Source: Polytrichum commune (taxonomy: Eukaryota > Streptophyta > Polytrichopsida > Polytrichales > Polytrichaceae). From it: DNA of 64,000 bases. Positions 59,263 through 64,000 of this stretch are shown here, piece by piece. The notes beneath the pieces were generated by a model. The model was given only the letters and a program-made list of their open reading frames with translations, ran no database searches and was not told where the DNA came from. Location: positions 40,702,440 through 40,766,439 of the forward strand of contig OX485807.1 of the NCBI GenBank assembly GCA_950295325.1. The letters run 5' to 3'. The translations under genes and the position numbers were made by a program. Numbering within the stretch: position 1 is the stretch's first letter; each line of letters opens with the position of its first letter.

Positions 59263-62200
59263 TCAGCCTCCAAAATCTTCTCTTGCGAACTTGTCTTCAG
59301 GATAATACACGGCAACTACTGAATTTCCTCCAAATCGTCGCCCATGAAGTGATGCTTTCGCCTTAGCAGCACCAGCTGTGTCTGCATACTCGACAAAGAC
59401 CTTCAACACCAACAAACTTGTCAGAATATTGAGGGAGATGATACGAGGGCGGCACGTGACAAAAAGTTATCACAGAAAGGAAGTGCCCACAAAGTAGACA
59501 GATGCTAACCTTGCCTACGCCAGGAACATCTTCACCAGGTCTTGGCCTTGGAATGACAACCTTCACTAGGTTCCCTGCACAAAGATCACTAAAAATAAGT
59601 TACATGTTCATTTTTGAAGGGGCCTCAACATATGAATGAATACTTAACAACAATAGGACAGCATTCAGGTTCAGAACCTACCATACTTCCCGCACTCTTC
59701 TCTCATATCTTCCAAAATCTCCTGATATTCCTCATCATCTTTCAGTTCATCTGCTGTACAAACCTGCACAAGAAAGGATGTTGTTAGTGGACTCCATTCC
59801 AGTTCAATGTAATCTGACAACAAACTACTAATTTCAACTCATATACAGTGACCTAGGACAGAAAGCCATTTGTGAATATTCAGCTTGTGAGATGCACTCA
59901 CCTGAGTCAATGCAACCACATTGGTAGCCGTTTCCATTGGTGAGAGACCATTTCCCATTCCAGGCATCATGCCCATCATTGGAAGCGTACCCATCATAGA
60001 CATACCACCTAATGCCACTGCATTTGCACCGCTAGCTTGCAAAGCAAGTTTCTGGAAGCCCACATGATGTATAAGTACTCTGCTCAAGAATGTCAGTTCA
60101 GATATAGTACCAACATCTAGAATGCATAAACTTAACCTCTAAGGTTGCCAATTGTCCACATCAAATCATTCATTCCTTTCAAACCACACTAGGTTTCCAC
60201 AAATTGCTCATCAGTATGAAAATGCACCTGGATAGCAATCTGGTGTTGCGCTTGAGCTAAAACATTTGCTTGATCAGGTTTTGGTTGTCCACTGCAATTA
60301 AAAGCATTGAAAGCTGTATTAGACAGGTTACAAACTTCCAATACAACCTGATGCAACTGTCCAGTATGCCTTGCACTTATTTTGAAAAACTTCTTTTAAA
60401 AAGTACAAGAAAACAGCACTTCCTGGGAGTTTAATTTGTCCATTGTCCATTGCAAATTCCATCCACATGTTCCTCTCCTTAGGTCCCTTTTCGTAGGATT
60501 GCATGGTGGATCTCAGATCGACAATACAATGCAGCATGAGCAATAACCTAGTGCAGGAAAACCTTCTTGTGAAATGTAAAGAGGTCAACTCATGAGCATA
60601 AAGCCTTGACATATGAGTGGACTAAAGCCAACCTTGCAGTGGCTCGGCGGACGTTTAATGTCTTGTCATCCATTTTCATGCCATTAAGCGTTGCACAGGC
60701 AATATCCACAACTGACGGATCCTGCGAAAGGGGAAAATAGAGGGCCACACAGCCACACAGACGGATAGGAGTGAGCAAGATAAGCAAACTTCCTACCTGG
60801 CAGATGCGCGACGCACGCTTAGTGTCTTATCACCCATTTTCAAACCATTAAGTGCCGCAATGGCGACGTCTGTGACAGCTGGGTCCTGCAGAATATGTGG
60901 TTTGTCACGGCTCACAAGTTAACCATGGGGAGGTGCACAACTATTGTTCTAGCGGTTGTTATAAGCTCAGCAAAGCCTTCATAGACATTCTCCATGACAA
61001 ACCCTTGAGGTGAAATGCGTCGCTTTGTAAGTGAAGCCCATCGAGGAGATATTTTCAGATGCATTGGGTAGGTTTGGGCTATCAGATAGTGAAGGACACT
61101 GAGGTAGACCACGTAAGTTCAGACCTTGGGAAAGAAATTGTACCTGATAAACACAAAAGCCATAACCTTTGGAATTTCCCGTGTCACGATCTTTGACAAG
61201 ATCAAAACCTCGCAGAGGCCTAGCAGTGAAAACGGTGAAGGATGAGACGTGATATCAAAACAGATTGATGAACAAGCACACACATCATTGCAATTAATGC
61301 ACAAATCATACCCTACTACCATTAACATTCTATTGTATTGGTGCATGGTATATAATATGTATATTCCAGAACTGTAGTGAATGAATTGGATCAATTCTCC
61401 TCACCCAAAAGATTCAAGTAACTCCTTGATCTGAACTTCTGTCAAGTAATAGGGCAAACCACCAACAAAAATGCGATCCGGACCATCAGCACCCCCAGCA
61501 GCACTTCTGCATTCATATAAAAAACTGGTTTAAGATACAACTACTGGAACTCTGGCATTTCTATTAAGAAAATTACTGCAAAAACCAGAAGTGGACTAGC
61601 TTGGTACAAGATAGTACAATAAAAACAGATACAAGCAACTTTTAAGGACCTTGAGATACTGCTGGAGAAGAAACTTCTTGAGTTATGCAAGCAGGTTCCT
61701 TCCTCATTCAACACTAATTATAGAATAATGGTCACTACTTTGTAGAAAGCTTACCCTGGGGTTAGGCCAACAGCAGCCAGGTTAAGATGCGGGCTAGGCT
61801 GACTTGGACCTAGGGTAGCAGCCATAGAAGGGTTGTAATCACTTGGCCTTCGAACTCTCACAGAGACACCCTGTCAGTAACCAAAAAAACAACGTTAAAT
61901 GAAATCCATCACACATCCTACCTGAACTGAGCTTGACTACCTCTATAATAACAACACATATCTAAAACTGCAGATAACCTTTTTATAGTGCCAACTGCTG
62001 CTGTAAGGTTGAGCATCAAAAACCTCACGACATCTGATGAGCAAAATGTTACGTCAAAGAAAGAAAAACTGTTACCTCAAAGATAATGCCATCTAAAGCC
62101 ATTGCATTACTAGCTTCTTCAACAGTCCTCATCTCCACAAATGCAAACTTTTTCTCTTGATTGATGTAGACATTCACAACAGCATCACCTATAATAGAAC

Positions 62201-64000
62201 CCAAGCTGGCTCAGTAACACCACACAGCCATAATGATACACAGATCAAAGTATCTCACAAGGATCTTTGCTGTAAGTGTTTCAAAAAAGGATGGAGAAGT
62301 AGGTACCAGAGAAGATAGATTTTTACTACACAAAGGAAGACTGTGAATGTACTAGTCAACTACATTCATAATGCTCTTAAATCAGAAATGTGATGCCTAA
62401 AAACCAACATACCTGGACCAGCGGTGTTTCCTCCGACAGCAGCCATCACCTGACTAAAAAAGGTCGCAATTGTCTAAACCATACAACAGCAGCAGAAGTG
62501 GTTGGTCAACATAGATATCCAAGATATACAATTACCGGCCAAACCTTCCAAGAAGAGACTCGGAGATAATGTCAATAGATCATGGCACACATGATTCTCT
62601 TCCAGGTTAACACCTACACCATTGAACTTGCTTTACTTTACCAATGACTTCAACAGCTTAATTATGTTGGCACAATGGGTAATAAGTTATCTGTCTGGCA
62701 GGATTTAGGATCACTTTCATAGCAGGTGAGATAGAAACAGGAGCTTCCTATGCGCCTGCAGGTTGGAATCCTGAAAGAGTGACTAACAACAGCAGCGTCA
62801 CCTGACTGAAAAATGTGGCGACCGTCTGAAAAACAAACACCATAGAAAGAAAAGGCTAAAGTTTAGGGGGCAGAGAAACCCCTTGAACTCTGACAACCAA
62901 AGCTTATTGCATGGGACTGGCTAAAGGAACCGCAACTGTACACGATACACTTTGTGATTCTATGACTGCCCATTGGTGCCTCCACTACCATGAGGAACTC
63001 ACTGAGTCACCCAACCCAGAAACATAGGACTTGACACACAATGCCAGACCTTACCTTATTGAGTCCCATTGACACCTTGAAAATGAGTATCAAGTTGCAC
63101 CAACTCTTGGCAGGGAAGCATTTTGACCTCTAGATTAACTTCTGTTATGCTGTATGTTCATGTGCGCATTAGCATTACACGATCTGGATACCACACTCAG
63201 GTGCTATAAATGTCCAGCAAACATTGCTAGAAACCCACATCCTACTTACAGAAAAGTAACCGGTCAAGCTAATGACTTTCATTGCAAATGTGCAATTAAT
63301 TGCTTTAACATGAAGAGATCACTCACTTGCTCATTCGCCATGGGTGGAAGACCTCCAACGTAAACTCGGCGAGCATGCCTGGTTGCCTACAAAAAAAACG
63401 TCCACAATGTCAATAAAATTCTTCCTTTAATAAACACTAAACTATTTTCCTTGTTAATATTAATTCATTACAAACTGGTGCAATCTGCATAAAATTATTC
63501 AGAGCTACCTTCTGAAAGGTAGATCATAACTATATTGGTGGCCATGACTCCTTTCCCACTGTTCTTAGCATCAAAGATGTTGGCAAGCCACTGATATATA
63601 TCAATATGTTTCATACTCAAACAAGGTTTAGACAACAATAGGAGCACTTCCACAAAATGCCACAACACCTGAGAAAAGGGGATTAAAGAGTTTCTACGAT
63701 GTTTCATTAAGACAATACCAAGGGTGACTACAACTTAATACATCTTGGTATGTGAAGGTCACTGAGCAGTAAGAAGCAGAATCACCTGTTGAGTCATGGC
63801 TTGTGCTGGCATTCCAGGGAGACCTCCAAACTGATTGATCACCAAAGTACTTGATTACTATATAGCAGGCTAGAGGACTCACCTCTGACTCATTGAAGTC
63901 AGAACTTAAAACACACCAACATATGACAGGTTAAAATATCAAAAGCAATATCACCATGAGATAGAACCACATACCTGTGTACCACCGAAAGGGAACATTC
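59263..64000 (-). CDS. U2AF65: U2 snRNP auxiliary factor large subunit U2AF65 (5' partial)
   Basis: Binds the polypyrimidine tract at 3' splice sites in the nucleus and recruits U2 snRNP with U2AF35. Exons, 5' to 3': 63975->64000, 63786-63830, 63327-63386, 62413-62473, 62076-62188, 61755-61870, 61405-61506, 61144-61219, then either 60797-60885 or 60633-60721, 60228-60291, 59902-60051, 59682-59763, 59510-59574, 59263-59400 (stop TGA 59263-59265). All are GT-AG and in phase; 395 codons are visible. RRM1 (ARRVYVGGLPPMANEQ, KKFAFVEMRTVEEASNAMALDG), RRM2 (DRIFVGGLPYYLTEVQIKELLESF, SKGYGFCVYQ) and a C-terminal UHM (VVIPRPRPGEDVPGVGKVFV, with the R-x-F motif in GRRFGG) are all present. The RS domain and ligand motif would be right of the window. 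The methionine/glycine-rich exon 59902-60051 lies in the RRM2-UHM linker. Two exon duplications are described separately. Confidence 0.95.
60633..60721 (-). other. U2AF65: U2AF65 alternative RRM2 exon B
   Basis: 89 nt; starts in phase 0 and ends in phase 2. Encodes DPSVVDIACATLNGMKMDDK then TLNVRRATA, the last helix and strand of RRM2. Preceded by a strong pyrimidine tract (ctattttcccctttcgcag). Homologous to exon A (20 of 29 residues identical). Lies 75 bases downstream of exon A. Confidence 0.85.
60797..60885 (-). other. U2AF65: U2AF65 alternative RRM2 exon A
   Basis: 89 nt, same phases as exon B. Encodes DPAVTDVAIAALNGLKMGDK then TLSVRRASA, retaining the MGDKTL core usual in plant U2AF65. 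Its acceptor (aaaccacatattctgcag) has a poor pyrimidine tract; its donor is gtaggaag. Confidence 0.85.
62802..62825 (-). other. U2AF65: duplicated remnant of a U2AF65 RRM1 exon
   Basis: A strong acceptor (tgtttgtttttcag) is followed by codons TVATFFSQ, the same start as the functional exon 62413-62473 (TIATFFSQVMAAVGG...). After CAG the copy carries a one-to-two-base deletion (gtgacgctgctg against gtgatggctgctg) and loses frame. A gtgacg donor right after CAG could make a 24-nt in-frame microexon, or this is a dead copy. Confidence 0.6.

Overview
This 64 kb window is nuclear DNA of a land plant. The protein-coding genes are typically plant: a UTR2/UTR4-type nucleotide-sugar transporter, a sterol C-4 decarboxylase fused to a reticulon domain, a FYRN/FYRC-containing JmjC demethylase and U2AF65. 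They carry GT-AG introns of about 65 to 1,550 bases, and the DNA between them is AT-rich and crowded with transposable elements. The style of the U2AF65 and JmjC proteins suggests a non-flowering plant, perhaps a bryophyte. That is inference; the sequence does not fix the species.

Layout. 613-5078 (+): 3' part of a nucleotide-sugar transporter gene, its 5' exons lying left of the window. 5.1-18 kb: gene-poor and full of MITE-like repeats. It includes a 3.2 kb TA-flanked transposon (9768-12993) whose interior is an array of fourteen 188-bp units, and a GC-rich near-palindrome (13.54-13.92 kb). 18356-20086 (+): intact single-exon 3beta-hydroxysteroid dehydrogenase/C4-decarboxylase with a C-terminal reticulon domain, and a minisatellite in its 3' region. 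21-34 kb: repeats, a decayed Ty3/gypsy integrase, decayed coding remnants and one GC-rich unidentified coding-like stretch (31.9-32.85 kb). 34179-45781 (-): complete 13-exon JmjN-JmjC-C5HC2-FYRN-FYRC histone demethylase gene; all exon junctions keep frame (1,389 codons). 47-52.2 kb: a tandem array of ~460-480-bp units, split by an apparently intact 3.28 kb pogo-like DNA transposon (48640-51915) with a 613-aa DDD transposase. 53.1-55.6 kb: truncated LTR retrotransposon with an inverted gag duplication and a Mutator-type MITE in its leader. 59263-64000 (-): 3' part of U2AF65, continuing past the right edge.

Main discoveries. (1) U2AF65 has two adjacent, homologous 89-nt versions of one RRM2 exon. 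Only transcripts containing exactly one of them stay open, the arithmetic of mutually exclusive exons; a second, decayed exon duplication lies in RRM1 of the same gene. (2) The 3.2 kb satellite-filled element and the 3.3 kb pogo-like element have related terminal inverted repeats (20 of 26 positions), the same TA target duplication and a shared CGGCA-type subterminal motif, so they look like a non-autonomous/autonomous pair. (3) The pogo-like element also carries opposite-strand coding-like segments that may be captured host exons.

The host genes are unrelated housekeeping functions (Golgi/ER transport, sterol synthesis, chromatin, splicing) and show no sign of acting as a cluster.
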